Below, piece after piece: positions 16,105-24,349 of a stretch of DNA of 64,000 bases (position 1 is the first letter of the stretch; each line of letters opens with the position of its first letter). A model generated the notes under the pieces. The model was given only the letters and a program-made list of their open reading frames with translations. It was not told the DNA's origin and did not search any database. Made by a program: the position numbers and the translations under genes. Source of the DNA: Paenibacillus humicola (GTDB taxonomy: Bacteria > Bacillota > Bacilli > Paenibacillales > Paenibacillaceae); NCBI RefSeq assembly GCF_028826105.1, contig NZ_JAQGPL010000001.1, positions 3,250,501-3,314,500 of the forward strand. Direction: 5' to 3'.

Positions 16105-17070
16105 ATGCGCGGAAGGTTTGCTCCGACGCCATCGGGGCTGATGCATATCGGCAACGCCCGCACGGCGCTGCTCGCCTGGCTGCAGGCGCGAAGCGCCGGC
16201 GGACGCTTCATCATGCGCATCGAGGATATCGACAAGCCGAGATCGCGCCCGGGTTATGCGGAGCAGGCGCTGGCCGACCTGCGATGGCTCGGCCTCGACT
16301 GGGACGAGGGACCGGACATCGGCGGCCCGTTCGCCCCCTATGCGCAAAGCAAGCGCGAGGCGCTCTATGAAGAAGCGCTGCAGAAGTTGCAGGAAGGCGG
16401 CTGGCTTTATCCGTGCTTCTGCAGCCGCGCCGAATTGGCGGCGATCGCCAGCGCGCCGCACGGTCTCGGCAGCGAAGGCCCGGCCTATCCCGGACGCTGC
16501 CGCGATCTGACGGAGGCGGAGCGCGCTGCCCGCGCCGCAACCAAAACGCCGTCGCTCCGTTTCCGCGTCGGCGACCGGGCCGTCCGGTTCGTCGACCGGG
16601 CCGCAGGGCCGCAGGCATTCGCACCGGGGGCGGGCGGCGATTTCGTCGTAAAGCGCGCGGACGGCATCATCAGCTACCAGCTCGCCGTCGTCGTCGACGA
16701 TGCCGCGATGGGCGTCACAGACGTGCTGCGCGGCGCGGATTTGCTCGATTCGACGCCGCGCCAGCTGCTGCTCTACGAGGCGCTTCAGCTTCCCGCCCCG
16801 CGCTTCGCCCATGTGCCGCTGCTCGCCGGACCGGACGGCAAACGGCTCGCCAAGCGTCATGGCGGCATTGCGCTGGCAAGCCTGCGCGATTCCGGCACGG
16901 CTCCCGAGCGGATTACGGGCTGGCTCGCCTTCGTCAGCGGCCTCATCGACCGGCCGGAGCCGGTCCGCCCGATGGAGCTCGTCGGCCGGTTCGATTTGAG
17001 GAGCCTGCCGAAGGATCCGGTAATCGTAACGGACGAGCTGCTGAAGCGGCTGTACGGAGGAATGGCTTAG
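16105..17070 (+). CDS. gluQ: Glutamyl-Q tRNA(Asp) synthetase
   Basis: A 321-residue truncated class I synthetase that glutamylates queuosine in tRNA-Asp. [20 protein letters not shown] carries the HIGH equivalent, KRLAKRHGG the KMSKS equivalent, and a zinc site CFCSRAEL...YPGRC (Cys-x-Cys...Tyr...Cys) is typical of GluQ. The anticodon-binding domain of GluRS is absent, so the protein ends soon after the KMSKS domain. Start: [11 protein letters not shown] at 16105 fits the family; AAAGGAG is 12 bases upstream, and an in-frame ATG at 16093 is too close to it. It is divergent from hrpB. GluQ is more familiar from Proteobacteria. Confidence 0.93.
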   Translation: MRGRFAPTPSGLMHIGNARTALLAWLQARSAGGRFIMRIEDIDKPRSRPGYAEQALADLRWLGLDWDEGPDIGGPFAPYAQSKREALYEEALQKLQEGGWLYPCFCSRAELAAIASAPHGLGSEGPAYPGRCRDLTEAERAARAATKTPSLRFRVGDRAVRFVDRAAGPQAFAPGAGGDFVVKRADGIISYQLAVVVDDAAMGVTDVLRGADLLDSTPRQLLLYEALQLPAPRFAHVPLLAGPDGKRLAKRHGGIALASLRDSGTAPERITGWLAFVSGLIDRPEPVRPMELVGRFDLRSLPKDPVIVTDELLKRLYGGMA

Positions 17071-17105
17071 ACCCTGATCCGGAAAGTCCCGGCGTCATCG
17101 AAAAA

Positions 17106-17145
17106 AGCCGTCCGTTAAGCCGATCGATCGGCCCAACGGACGGCT
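17106..17145. terminator. Bidirectional terminator between gluQ and the small zinc-protein gene
   Basis: An 11-bp perfect stem (17106-17116 with 17135-17145), extended internally by GCCGATCGATCGGC, with AAAAAA on its left (a T6 tract for the minus strand) and a weaker CCGCCTTTATTTT on its right. Well placed between convergent genes. Confidence 0.8.
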
Positions 17146-17151
17146 CCGCCT

Positions 17152-17379
17152 TTATTTTGAAATATCCCGCCATTCTACGACAAATTCGGGTTCACGGCCT
17201 TCCGCGCGTTCGAAACGGCTGTATTCTTCGAGCGCATTGCCGCATTCGCAGGATATTTGATCCGCGCCGTAATTGTCCGTGCCAAATACGATTTGCTCCT
17301 TCCGGTACGGCCGCTTTCCGGGAACGACGAGCAGCTCCCCGCCGCATTGAAGGCAGTGAATGACAAAACCGGCTTCCAT
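17152..17379 (-). CDS. Small zinc-ribbon-like protein, function unknown
   Basis: A 75-residue protein. It has CLQC near residue 9 and CEC near residue 44, a plausible four-cysteine zinc ribbon (CxxC...CxC), and an acidic C-terminal half (EEYSRFERAEGREPEFVVEW). ATG 17379 has AAGGGGAC upstream. It lies between sigA-like and gluQ genes and reads leftward with a terminator. No family with a known function was recognised. Confidence 0.75.
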   Translation of the reverse strand: MEAGFVIHCLQCGGELLVVPGKRPYRKEQIVFGTDNYGADQISCECGNALEEYSRFERAEGREPEFVVEWRDISK

Positions 17380-17428
17380 ACGGTTGTCCCCTTTTCTATC
17401 GTGACATGAATCCGCGATCCGATAAGAA

Positions 17429-18346
17429 TTAGTCCAGAAAATCTTTCAGACGCTTGCTCCGGCTCGGATGCCTCAGCTTGCGAAGCGCCTTCGCTTCGAT
17501 CTGGCGGATCCGTTCGCGCGTGACGCCGAATTCTTTGCCGACCTCTTCCAGCGTCCGGGTACGTCCGTCGTCAAGTCCGAAACGGAGCCGCAGAACACTT
17601 TCTTCGCGCTCGGTGAGCGTGTCGAGCACGTCCTCCAGCTGTTCCTTCAGCAGCTCATAAGCGGCAGCGTCCGCCGGCGCCGTCGCATCGTGATCCTCGA
17701 TAAAATCGCCCAGATTCGAGTCGTTCTCTTCTCCGATCGGAGTTTCGAGCGATACCGGCTCCTGCGCGACCTTCATCACCTCGCGGATTTTCTCGACCGA
17801 CAGCTCCATCTCCTCGGCAAGCTCCTCCGGCGTCGGTTCGCGGCCGAGCGTCTGCACGAGCTGCCGGGTGATGCGGGACAGCTTGTTAATCGTTTCGACC
17901 ATATGAACGGGCACCCGGATCGTCCGCGCCTGATCGGCAATCGCTCTCGTGATCGCCTGACGGATCCACCAAGTCGCATAGGTGCTGAATTTAAACCCTT
18001 TGGAATAATCGAATTTCTCGACCGCTTTGAACAGTCCGATATTGCCTTCCTGAATCAGATCGAGAAAAAGCATGCCGCGCCCCACATAACGCCGGGCAAT
18101 ACTGACGACGAGCCGCAGATTCGCTTCCGCAAGCCGCTGCTTCGCCGCATTGTCTCCCTGCACGATCCGCTTGGCCAGCTCGACCTCGTCTTCGGCCGAA
18201 AGGAGCGGTACGCGGCCGATTTCCTTTAAATACATGCGCACAGGGTCGTCGATTTTGATGCCCGGAGGCAATGAAAGCAAATCGTCGTCGATTTTAAAGG
18301 CATCGGCGTCTGGTGCGTTTTCGAATTCGGATGGATGAATCGCCAT
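17429..18346 (-). CDS. Primary-type sigma-70 factor lacking region 1.1 (SigA paralogue)
   Basis: A 305-residue RpoD/SigA-class sigma factor. Region 1.2 begins at [18 protein letters not shown] (about 32-50), region 2 contains the primary-sigma signature [25 protein letters not shown] (in part), region 3 [13 protein letters not shown], and region 4.2 [25 protein letters not shown]. The acidic region 1.1 of standard SigA is missing, and dnaG is not adjacent as it is for the usual sigA. It could be a group 2 alternative or second primary factor. ATG 18346 has GAGGGGAAAG upstream. Its promoter faces that of the small gene on the other strand. Confidence 0.93.
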   Translation of the reverse strand: MAIHPSEFENAPDADAFKIDDDLLSLPPGIKIDDPVRMYLKEIGRVPLLSAEDEVELAKRIVQGDNAAKQRLAEANLRLVVSIARRYVGRGMLFLDLIQEGNIGLFKAVEKFDYSKGFKFSTYATWWIRQAITRAIADQARTIRVPVHMVETINKLSRITRQLVQTLGREPTPEELAEEMELSVEKIREVMKVAQEPVSLETPIGEENDSNLGDFIEDHDATAPADAAAYELLKEQLEDVLDTLTEREESVLRLRFGLDDGRTRTLEEVGKEFGVTRERIRQIEAKALRKLRHPSRSKRLKDFLD

Positions 18347-18399
18347 GGTTCTTTCCCCTCCTGTCCTCCGCCGGCCCCCACCGCTCCGACGAATTCCAT

Positions 18400-18428
18400 T
18401 TGACAAACCCGGTGGATTGTGATATTAT
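18400..18428 (+). promoter_or_regulatory. Strong SigA-type promoter of the small gene at 18610
   Basis: TTGACA (18400-18405), 17 bp, TATTAT (18423-18428). The predicted start near 18435 gives a leader of about 175 bases and transcription straight across the opposing promoter. Confidence 0.7.
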
Positions 18429-18471
18429 TGTAATATCTATGCATCACCTTTATCTATTAATGCTAAAATTC

Positions 18472-18500
18472 ATTGTACCATAGGCGAATATAAATTTCAA
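18472..18500 (-). promoter_or_regulatory. SigA-type promoter of the sigA-like gene
   Basis: On the minus strand TTGAAA (18500-18495), 17 bp, TACAAT (18477-18472). The predicted start near 18465 gives a leader of about 120 bases that runs across the opposing promoter. Confidence 0.7.
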
Positions 18501-18609
18501 CTTCAAACCGGCGGCTGTCGGTTTTTTTATTTTTTGGCCCCTTCTATATCTATCTACGAACGGGGAAGCCGGACGGTTTTATCGGAGGAAAAAAAGGGGA
18601 GGAAGCCGG

Positions 18610-18921
18610 ATGAACAGGACGGTTGAAGAAGCGCTGGACGCCGCGGTTACGAATTGGAATGCCATGTCCCGAGCGGAGGAGGACGAAGCCGAGCCGGCCG
18701 CCGACCGGTTTGAAGCGTCGTTTTACCGTTTCATCGACGTCTTTCGCGACTGGATGGCCGGGCTCGATCCCCGTCCGCAAACGATGGAGGCGTTGTACCG
18801 GCTGCCGGAGGTTCGTGCGATCGCGGAGAAGCTGCCGGGACCGCTGCAGCTCAATTTCGAAACCGAAGCCGAGCTGATTCTGGACGGGATGGAACGGATC
18901 GGCGAGGACAAATACGATTAA
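18610..18921 (+). CDS. Small acidic protein of unknown function
   Basis: A 103-residue acidic, mostly helical protein (MNRTVEEALDAAVTNWNAMS ... YRFIDVFRDWMAG ... LPEVRAIAEKLPGPLQ ... ELILDGMERIGEDKYD). No family was recognised. The gene is supported by GGGGAGGAAGCCGG before the ATG and by a near-consensus promoter. It ends one base before the stop of convergent cobQ. It could act on the neighbouring sigma factor, but nothing in the sequence shows this. Confidence 0.75.
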   Translation: MNRTVEEALDAAVTNWNAMSRAEEDEAEPAADRFEASFYRFIDVFRDWMAGLDPRPQTMEALYRLPEVRAIAEKLPGPLQLNFETEAELILDGMERIGEDKYD

Positions 18922-18922
18922 G

Positions 18923-20626
18923 TCATTTTCTCCGCTCGTCCTGCAGCCCGATCAGCGCCTTCAGCCGGTCCATATCGACAAACGCGCGGACGTGTTCGGC
19001 CAGTCTTGCAAACGCCTCTTCCCGGCGCAGCTTGAACCGGACGCCGTCCGCAAGCGGCTCCAGACCGCGTTCTGCACGAAGGCGGTTCAGCCATGCGCGG
19101 CGAAACCCGTCGTTGTGGAGAACCCCGTGCATAAAGGTCCCCCAAATCCGCCCATCCTGCGAAGCGCAGCCTTCCGCAAACGTTTCCCCCCAAGCGCCGC
19201 CTTGTTCGTCCCGCCCAGCCGGCAAAGGATGATCCTCCGTTTCCCGGATGTCTGCGGATTGAACAGCGTTTCCGTTATCTCGGTTTCCGGGGGAAGGCCC
19301 GGCTATTGCGACAGCATCGGCCTGACTGTCGCGCAGCCGGAACGGGTGCCGCACGTCTTCCCCGCCTTCAGGCCGCCAGACGACGGCACCCATATGAATT
19401 TCGTACCCTTCGACCGTATATTCCCCGGCCGGCAGACCGGGCAGAGCGGCAATGCCCTCGACGCGCCGGGTCCTTTTCTCCGCCGCAAACACCACCTCGA
19501 ACGGAAACCAGCCGAGCCCTTCCGTTTCGTCCCGGTCCGATTCCGCATGGAGCGGGTCGAGCAGCCGCACGCCCATCATTTCGTAACCGCCGCAAATGCC
19601 TGCTGTGTGCCCTCCGGCAGCGGCATGCCGCTTAAGCCGTTCCGCAAGGCCGCTTGTCCGCAAATACAGCAGGTCGTCCACCGCATTTTTGCTCCCCGGA
19701 ACAATGACGGCGTCCGGCGTTCCCCATTGGGAGACGTCCGAAACGTACCGAATCCGTACGTCGGGCTCGCTGTGAAGCGGATCGATATCGGTGAAATTGG
19801 AAATATGAGGGAGGCGAAGGACGGCGATATCCAGCTGCCGATCCTCTCCCGGAGCGGGTGACGTTCCGGCGCCCGCAAGCGACGTGTCGAGCGACAGCGA
19901 ATCTTCATCCTCCAGCGCAATCCCGTGGAGATAAGGAACGACGCCGAGCACGGGCTTGCCCGTTTTGCGCTCGAGCCAGTCGAGGCCCGGCTGCAGCAGC
20001 GAGACGTCGCCCCGGAACTTGTTGACGATAAAGCCGCATACCCGGCCGCGTTCCTCCGGCTCCAGCAGCTCCAGCGTCCCGACGATCGCCGCGAACATGC
20101 CGCCCCGGTCGATATCGGCCACGAGCACGACCGGCGCTTCCGCCCACGCGGCCGCGCGCATATTGACGATGTCGCGGTCCTTCAGATTAATTTCGGCCGG
20201 ACTGCCCGCACCCTCAAGCACGACGACATCGCAGGCGTTTCGCAGCCGGTCCAGCGATCCGCGCACGATCGGCTCCGCCTCGGCCAGCAGCTGTTCCCGG
20301 TAGGCGCGCGCCTCGTAATCGCCGAGCGGCCTGCCGTGGATCACCACCTGGGCAATCATATCCTTTTTCGGCTTCAGCAGCACGGGATTCATATCCGTCG
20401 TCGCCAAAATGCCGCACGCGTCCGCCTGCATGCCCTGCGCCCTTCCGATTTCCCTGCCGTCCCAGGTGACGTACGAATTGTTCGACATGTTCTGCGATTT
20501 GAACGGAGCGGTGCGATAACCGTCTTCCGTGAAAATGCGGCAAAGCGCTGCGGTCAGCACGCTTTTCCCGACGTCCGAGGCCGTCCCCTGCAGCATGACG
20601 GTTTTCGCTTTACGGTTTTCTTTCAT
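18923..20626 (-). CDS. cobQ: Cobyric acid synthase CobQ/CbiP
   Basis: A 567-residue glutamine-dependent amidotransferase that amidates the b, d, e and g side chains of adenosylcobyrinate diamide. The N-terminal MinD/dethiobiotin synthase-like ATPase starts MLQGTASDVGKSVLTAALCR and includes KSQNMSNNSYVTWDG and VVLEGAGSPAEINLKDRDI. The C-terminal glutaminase has a Cys nucleophile in GICGGYEMMG and a His in GTFMHGVLHNDG. It contains an extra segment around residues 415-470 before the final His, so it is somewhat longer than the usual 490-510. Overlaps cobD by 17 bp; last gene of the riboswitch-led cluster. Confidence 0.96.
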   Translation of the reverse strand: MKENRKAKTVMLQGTASDVGKSVLTAALCRIFTEDGYRTAPFKSQNMSNNSYVTWDGREIGRAQGMQADACGILATTDMNPVLLKPKKDMIAQVVIHGRPLGDYEARAYREQLLAEAEPIVRGSLDRLRNACDVVVLEGAGSPAEINLKDRDIVNMRAAAWAEAPVVLVADIDRGGMFAAIVGTLELLEPEERGRVCGFIVNKFRGDVSLLQPGLDWLERKTGKPVLGVVPYLHGIALEDEDSLSLDTSLAGAGTSPAPGEDRQLDIAVLRLPHISNFTDIDPLHSEPDVRIRYVSDVSQWGTPDAVIVPGSKNAVDDLLYLRTSGLAERLKRHAAAGGHTAGICGGYEMMGVRLLDPLHAESDRDETEGLGWFPFEVVFAAEKRTRRVEGIAALPGLPAGEYTVEGYEIHMGAVVWRPEGGEDVRHPFRLRDSQADAVAIAGPSPGNRDNGNAVQSADIRETEDHPLPAGRDEQGGAWGETFAEGCASQDGRIWGTFMHGVLHNDGFRRAWLNRLRAERGLEPLADGVRFKLRREEAFARLAEHVRAFVDMDRLKALIGLQDERRK

Positions 20627-21758
20627 CGCGTCCGCTCCTTTGCCGCTCTTCCGCGTGCGACTTTAAAGCCGCTTCAAGCTCCTCAAGCAGCCGCTCGTTA
20701 TCCCGGCGCAGCCGGACGGCAACCCGGCAGAAGCTTTCGTCCAGCTCTTCAAAGCGCGAAGCGTCGCGAATAAGCACGCCTCCGGCTCCAAGTCTCCGCT
20801 GCAGTGACGAAGCCGTGAACCCGGACCCGGCCGGAATGGAGAACAGCAAGTAATTGGCCGCGCCGTCGAACACTTCGAAGCCCGGCGCCTTCAGCCCCTC
20901 CGCCAGCCGGCCGCGCTCCTCCGCCAGCCATCGCAGCGTCCGGCTTCGGAAGCCCTCGTCCTCCAGCACCGCTTCGCCGATTTGCTGTGCCAGCGAATTG
21001 ACGCTCCACGGCGTCTGCAGCGCTTTAAGACGGCCGATCGTTTCCGGCGCGGCCGCCGCATAGCCGAGACGAATGCCGGGAATGGCATAAAACTTCGTCA
21101 TCGACCGGATGACGACGATCCGTTCGTCGGCTGCCGCATCCCGCAGGACGCTGAACCTGCCCTCCTCCGGAATGAAATCCATGAACGCTTCGTCAACGAC
21201 GACCCGCTCGCCTTGGGCCGTCAACCACCGGACAATAGCCGGATCGCAAAGCCGGCCCGTCGGATTGTTCGGCGATCCGAGCAGCCAAAGCGCCTCGCCT
21301 TGGCGCACGCCTTCGGCACGCAGCTTTTCAAGCGACTGCCGTGCTAGCTCCGGCGTCAGGGCGAAGCCGTTCTCCCGCCTCAGCCGCATCGCCGCGATCC
21401 GGCTGCCGGCCTTGCGGGCCGCGTCGGCATACTCGGCGAACGAAGGCGCCGCAATCACCGTAACGGAGGGCGCGAACAGCCGGACCGTCAGCTCGATCAG
21501 CTCCGCCGCGCCGTTGCCCGGAATGAGACACCGCTCGTCGATGCCGTGAACCTGCGACAGCTTCCGGAGCAGCCTTCTCGACGCGGGATCGGGATAACGG
21601 CCGATCGCATCGGCGTAGCTGCGAAGCAGCCCGGCAACGCAGGGCGGCGGACCGAGCGGATTCATGTTGGCGCTGAAGTCGACGTAACGCGACGCTTCGA
21701 GGCCGTACAGCTCCTGGGCGGTCAGCAGATCGCCGCCGTGGCCGAATCGTTCCAGCAC
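20610..21758 (-). CDS. cobD: L-threonine-O-3-phosphate decarboxylase CobD
   Basis: A 382-residue fold-type I PLP enzyme making (R)-1-amino-2-propanol O-2-phosphate, the aminopropanol arm of cobalamin. HGGD at the start, DFSANMNPLGPPP, GSPNNPTGRL, DEAFMDFIPEEG and the PLP lysine in SMTKFYAIPGIRLGY are characteristic. It starts at GTG 21758 with AGGAG nine bases upstream. Related to histidinol-phosphate aminotransferase, but the HGGD start, NMNPLG motif and cobalamin context favour CobD. Confidence 0.95.
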   Translation of the reverse strand: MLERFGHGGDLLTAQELYGLEASRYVDFSANMNPLGPPPCVAGLLRSYADAIGRYPDPASRRLLRKLSQVHGIDERCLIPGNGAAELIELTVRLFAPSVTVIAAPSFAEYADAARKAGSRIAAMRLRRENGFALTPELARQSLEKLRAEGVRQGEALWLLGSPNNPTGRLCDPAIVRWLTAQGERVVVDEAFMDFIPEEGRFSVLRDAAADERIVVIRSMTKFYAIPGIRLGYAAAAPETIGRLKALQTPWSVNSLAQQIGEAVLEDEGFRSRTLRWLAEERGRLAEGLKAPGFEVFDGAANYLLFSIPAGSGFTASSLQRRLGAGGVLIRDASRFEELDESFCRVAVRLRRDNERLLEELEAALKSHAEERQRSGRDERKP

Positions 21759-21781
21759 AGGAAATCAGCTCCTATCTTTCT

Positions 21782-22588
21782 TCATTTAATGCCCCAGAGG
21801 GCGGCAAACAGCAATAAAGCCTCCAGCAGCTCGTTAACCGCGCCGTACGTATCGCCGGTGAGCCCGCCCAGCTTTCGGCTCAGCCATCCGCATGCCGCCG
21901 TTCCGGCACCGGCAGCGATCGCCGCCTGAACGGCAATCGAGGCTGCGCTTACGGCAAACGGCATGCCGGATGCGGCGTAAACGGCCGCGATCAGCAGGAC
22001 GTTCACGGCCAGCGCAGCCGCAGCATGCCGGAGCTTCACCCGGGCGAACATGGCGGCAAGCCCTTCGTCCGGCCGGGCAAACGGCCAGCAGGCCATCGCG
22101 AACACGAGCCACAGCCTGCTCCACATGCATGCCGCGGCAACGGCGGGCCACGCCTCCGCCCATCGGCCTCCGTCCAGCAGCGCGGCCAGAAGCGAAAATT
22201 TGAACAGCAGCAGCAAAGCGGCGGCGGTGACGCCCATCGCTCCGACCCGGCTGTCCTTCATAATTTCAAGCATCCGCTCACGCGGGCGATGGCTCAGCAC
22301 GCCGTCTGCCGTATCCATCAGGCCGTCCAGATGCAGCGCGCCGCTGTAGACGGTCCAGACGATCAGGAGAAGAACGGCCGCCGGCAGCGCGGGGACGCCT
22401 TTCCCTAGTACCCAGCCGGTGATGGCGAGAACAGCGCCGAGCAGCGCCCCGACCGCCGGAAAATAAACCGCGCTGCGCGCCAGCACCGGCGGCGTGAACG
22501 GAAGGGAGAACGGTATCGGAACCCGCGACAGCAGCTGAAAAGCCGCGCCGGCTGCCTGCAGCTGACCTTTTATCGCACGAAAAACCAC
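21782..22588 (-). CDS. cobS: Adenosylcobinamide-GDP ribazoletransferase CobS
   Basis: A 268-residue polytopic membrane enzyme joining adenosylcobinamide-GDP and alpha-ribazole. Signature features are FQLLSRVPIPF near the N-terminus, the metal-binding HLDGLMDTADGVLSHRPRERMLEIMKDSRVGAMGV stretch (key residues D, D, D, R) and 5-6 hydrophobic helices. GTG 22588 is chosen because the conserved region starts within 12 codons; this overlaps the cbiB 3' end by 19 bp, as in a tightly coupled operon. Confidence 0.94.
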   Translation of the reverse strand: MVFRAIKGQLQAAGAAFQLLSRVPIPFSLPFTPPVLARSAVYFPAVGALLGAVLAITGWVLGKGVPALPAAVLLLIVWTVYSGALHLDGLMDTADGVLSHRPRERMLEIMKDSRVGAMGVTAAALLLLFKFSLLAALLDGGRWAEAWPAVAAACMWSRLWLVFAMACWPFARPDEGLAAMFARVKLRHAAAALAVNVLLIAAVYAASGMPFAVSAASIAVQAAIAAGAGTAACGWLSRKLGGLTGDTYGAVNELLEALLLFAALWGIK

Positions 22589-23550
22589 CAGATGAGCACC
22601 CCCGCCAAAATAGCTGCGCTGACCGTATATAAGAGCCGCACCGTGTGTACGATATCCCCGGCCGCGAGCGGCCGCAGCGGCCACCCGAGCCGCGCCCGTT
22701 CCGAAACGGTGCCGAAATAAACGTTGTGTCCGCCCAGTTCAATGCCGATTGCGCCGGCGGCCGCCGACTCGGGAATGCCGCTGTTCGGGCTCGGATGGCG
22801 GTGCGCAAAGACGAATACGGCGCGGAGAGCCCGCGCCGCCGACAGGCCGGGCAGCAGCAGCGCCGCAAAGGCGAGCAGCAGGCCGGTCAGCCGCGCCGGC
22901 ACGTAATTGAGCGCGTCGTCAAAACGGGCGGACGACCAGCCGAAATGCACGTACTTGTCGCTGCGGTAGCCGACCATTGAGTCCAGCGTGTTGGCCGCCC
23001 GGTACAGCATGGCGAGCGGAGCTCCGCCGAGGAGCGCGAAGACGAGCGGCGAAACGAGCGCGTCGACCGTGTTCTCGGCGACCGTTTCCACCGCCGCCCG
23101 GGCGGCGCCCCGCTCGTCCAGCGCAGAAGTATCCCGGCTGACGATATGGCCGGCGTACGCTCGCGCCTGCGCCAGGTCGCCGGCGATCAAAGGCCGGTAA
23201 ACGAGCATCGCCGCGTCCTTCAGTCCCTTGACGGCGATGGTGGACGAGATCAACCAGGCCGTCGCGGCATACCCGAGCCACGGATGAATCCATCTGGCCG
23301 CTTCCGTAATCGCCGCTGTCGCGCCGAATGCGGCGATCGTCGTCACCGCGGTCAAGACGGCACCGCGCACCTTCAACTGAACGGCGCCGAGCCGGACCCC
23401 CTCCGGCCGGAGACGGCGCTCCAGCGCACGGACCAGACGGCCGATGTAAATGACCGGATGCGTCGGCCATTTCGGGTCGCCGATCAGCCAGTCGATGACG
23501 ATTGCGGCGGCAAGGAGGAGCAATGCTTCCGGAAGGGAATAAAACAGCAT
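22570..23550 (-). CDS. cbiB: Adenosylcobinamide-phosphate synthase CbiB
   Basis: A 326-residue membrane protein that attaches aminopropanol (phosphate) to adenosylcobyrate. Family motifs are DWLIGDPKWPTHPVIYIGRL near the N-terminus, SRDTSALDE, VAENTVDALVSPL, YRAANTLDSMVGY and HPSPNSGIPESAAAGAIG. About 4-5 hydrophobic segments. The ATG at 23550 has GGAGGAG upstream within the cobU 3' end. It works directly with CobD product in the same operon. Confidence 0.96.
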   Translation of the reverse strand: MLFYSLPEALLLLAAAIVIDWLIGDPKWPTHPVIYIGRLVRALERRLRPEGVRLGAVQLKVRGAVLTAVTTIAAFGATAAITEAARWIHPWLGYAATAWLISSTIAVKGLKDAAMLVYRPLIAGDLAQARAYAGHIVSRDTSALDERGAARAAVETVAENTVDALVSPLVFALLGGAPLAMLYRAANTLDSMVGYRSDKYVHFGWSSARFDDALNYVPARLTGLLLAFAALLLPGLSAARALRAVFVFAHRHPSPNSGIPESAAAGAIGIELGGHNVYFGTVSERARLGWPLRPLAAGDIVHTVRLLYTVSAAILAGVLIWWFFVR

Positions 23551-23552
23551 CG

Positions 23553-24320
23553 CTACAGCTCCTCCAGCCGAAAAGCGTGCATCTTCAAATCGAGCGGGAA
23601 GCCGGCAACGACCAGGAAGGCTTGCTCACAAACGGCAGCCAGCCGCCGGTTCATCCTGCCCGCTTCATCGCGAAAACGGCGGCCGAGCGGATAAGCCGGC
23701 ACGATCCCGCTGCCGACCTCGTTAGTCACTAGCAGCAGCGGGCCGGTGTAGTCCGCCACAGCCGCGGCCAGCTCGTCGACGGCGGCCGCGAGCCGGTCTG
23801 CGGGCAGATCCTTATCGTCGCCCGGCGAATCGGCAAAGACCGTTTCCGTGTGGAAGCCGTTCGGACCGGATTTCGTCTGACCGCCACCCTGGCAGTTTGC
23901 CATCGTTACCGTGCCGGCGGCATCCGCTTCACCTTTAGCGGCGCCGAAAACCGTCCCGTCTTCGCCGGCTGATTTTTCCATGTCGTCACCCGGTTCCGGC
24001 TCGCCCTCCGTCTGCAGCATGACATTCGTAAGCCACAGCGTCAGGCAATCGATCAGCACGGAGGGACGTCCGGCATCGCCCGCCGTTTCGGCCTCCAGCC
24101 GCCGCAGCAGAGCTGCAAGCTTACTTGGCTCCTCCACCGTTGTCCACGGATACCCGGACGACTCCCGAAGCCGTTCGTGCCGGTCGACGCGTTCCGCCGT
24201 CTCCTCGTCCCAAATGCGGGAAGTGGCGACATAGATGCCGCTCGACGCCAGCTTCATCGCATAACGCTCGGCAAAGTCGCTTTTCCCGCTGCGGGCCCCG
24301 CCCGTAATGAACACCGCCAT
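23553..24320 (-). CDS. cobU: Adenosylcobinamide kinase/guanylyltransferase CobU with an internal insertion
   Basis: A 255-residue bifunctional enzyme phosphorylating adenosylcobinamide and adding GMP. P-loop GGARSGKS at residues 7-14, ATSRIWDEE, RVDRHERLRE with the conserved guanylylated-His region, VLIDCLTLWLTN, and VTNEVGSGIVPAYPLGRRFRDEAGRMNR. The family is usually about 180-195 residues; here about 60 extra residues (about 107-170) rich in Gly, Glu, Asp and Thr split the protein after the CLTLWLTN strand. The reading frame is intact. Ends two bases before cbiB begins. Confidence 0.94.
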   Translation of the reverse strand: MAVFITGGARSGKSDFAERYAMKLASSGIYVATSRIWDEETAERVDRHERLRESSGYPWTTVEEPSKLAALLRRLEAETAGDAGRPSVLIDCLTLWLTNVMLQTEGEPEPGDDMEKSAGEDGTVFGAAKGEADAAGTVTMANCQGGGQTKSGPNGFHTETVFADSPGDDKDLPADRLAAAVDELAAAVADYTGPLLLVTNEVGSGIVPAYPLGRRFRDEAGRMNRRLAAVCEQAFLVVAGFPLDLKMHAFRLEEL

Positions 24321-24349
24321 CCCTTCACTCCCCTTCGGCCGAATCCGGC

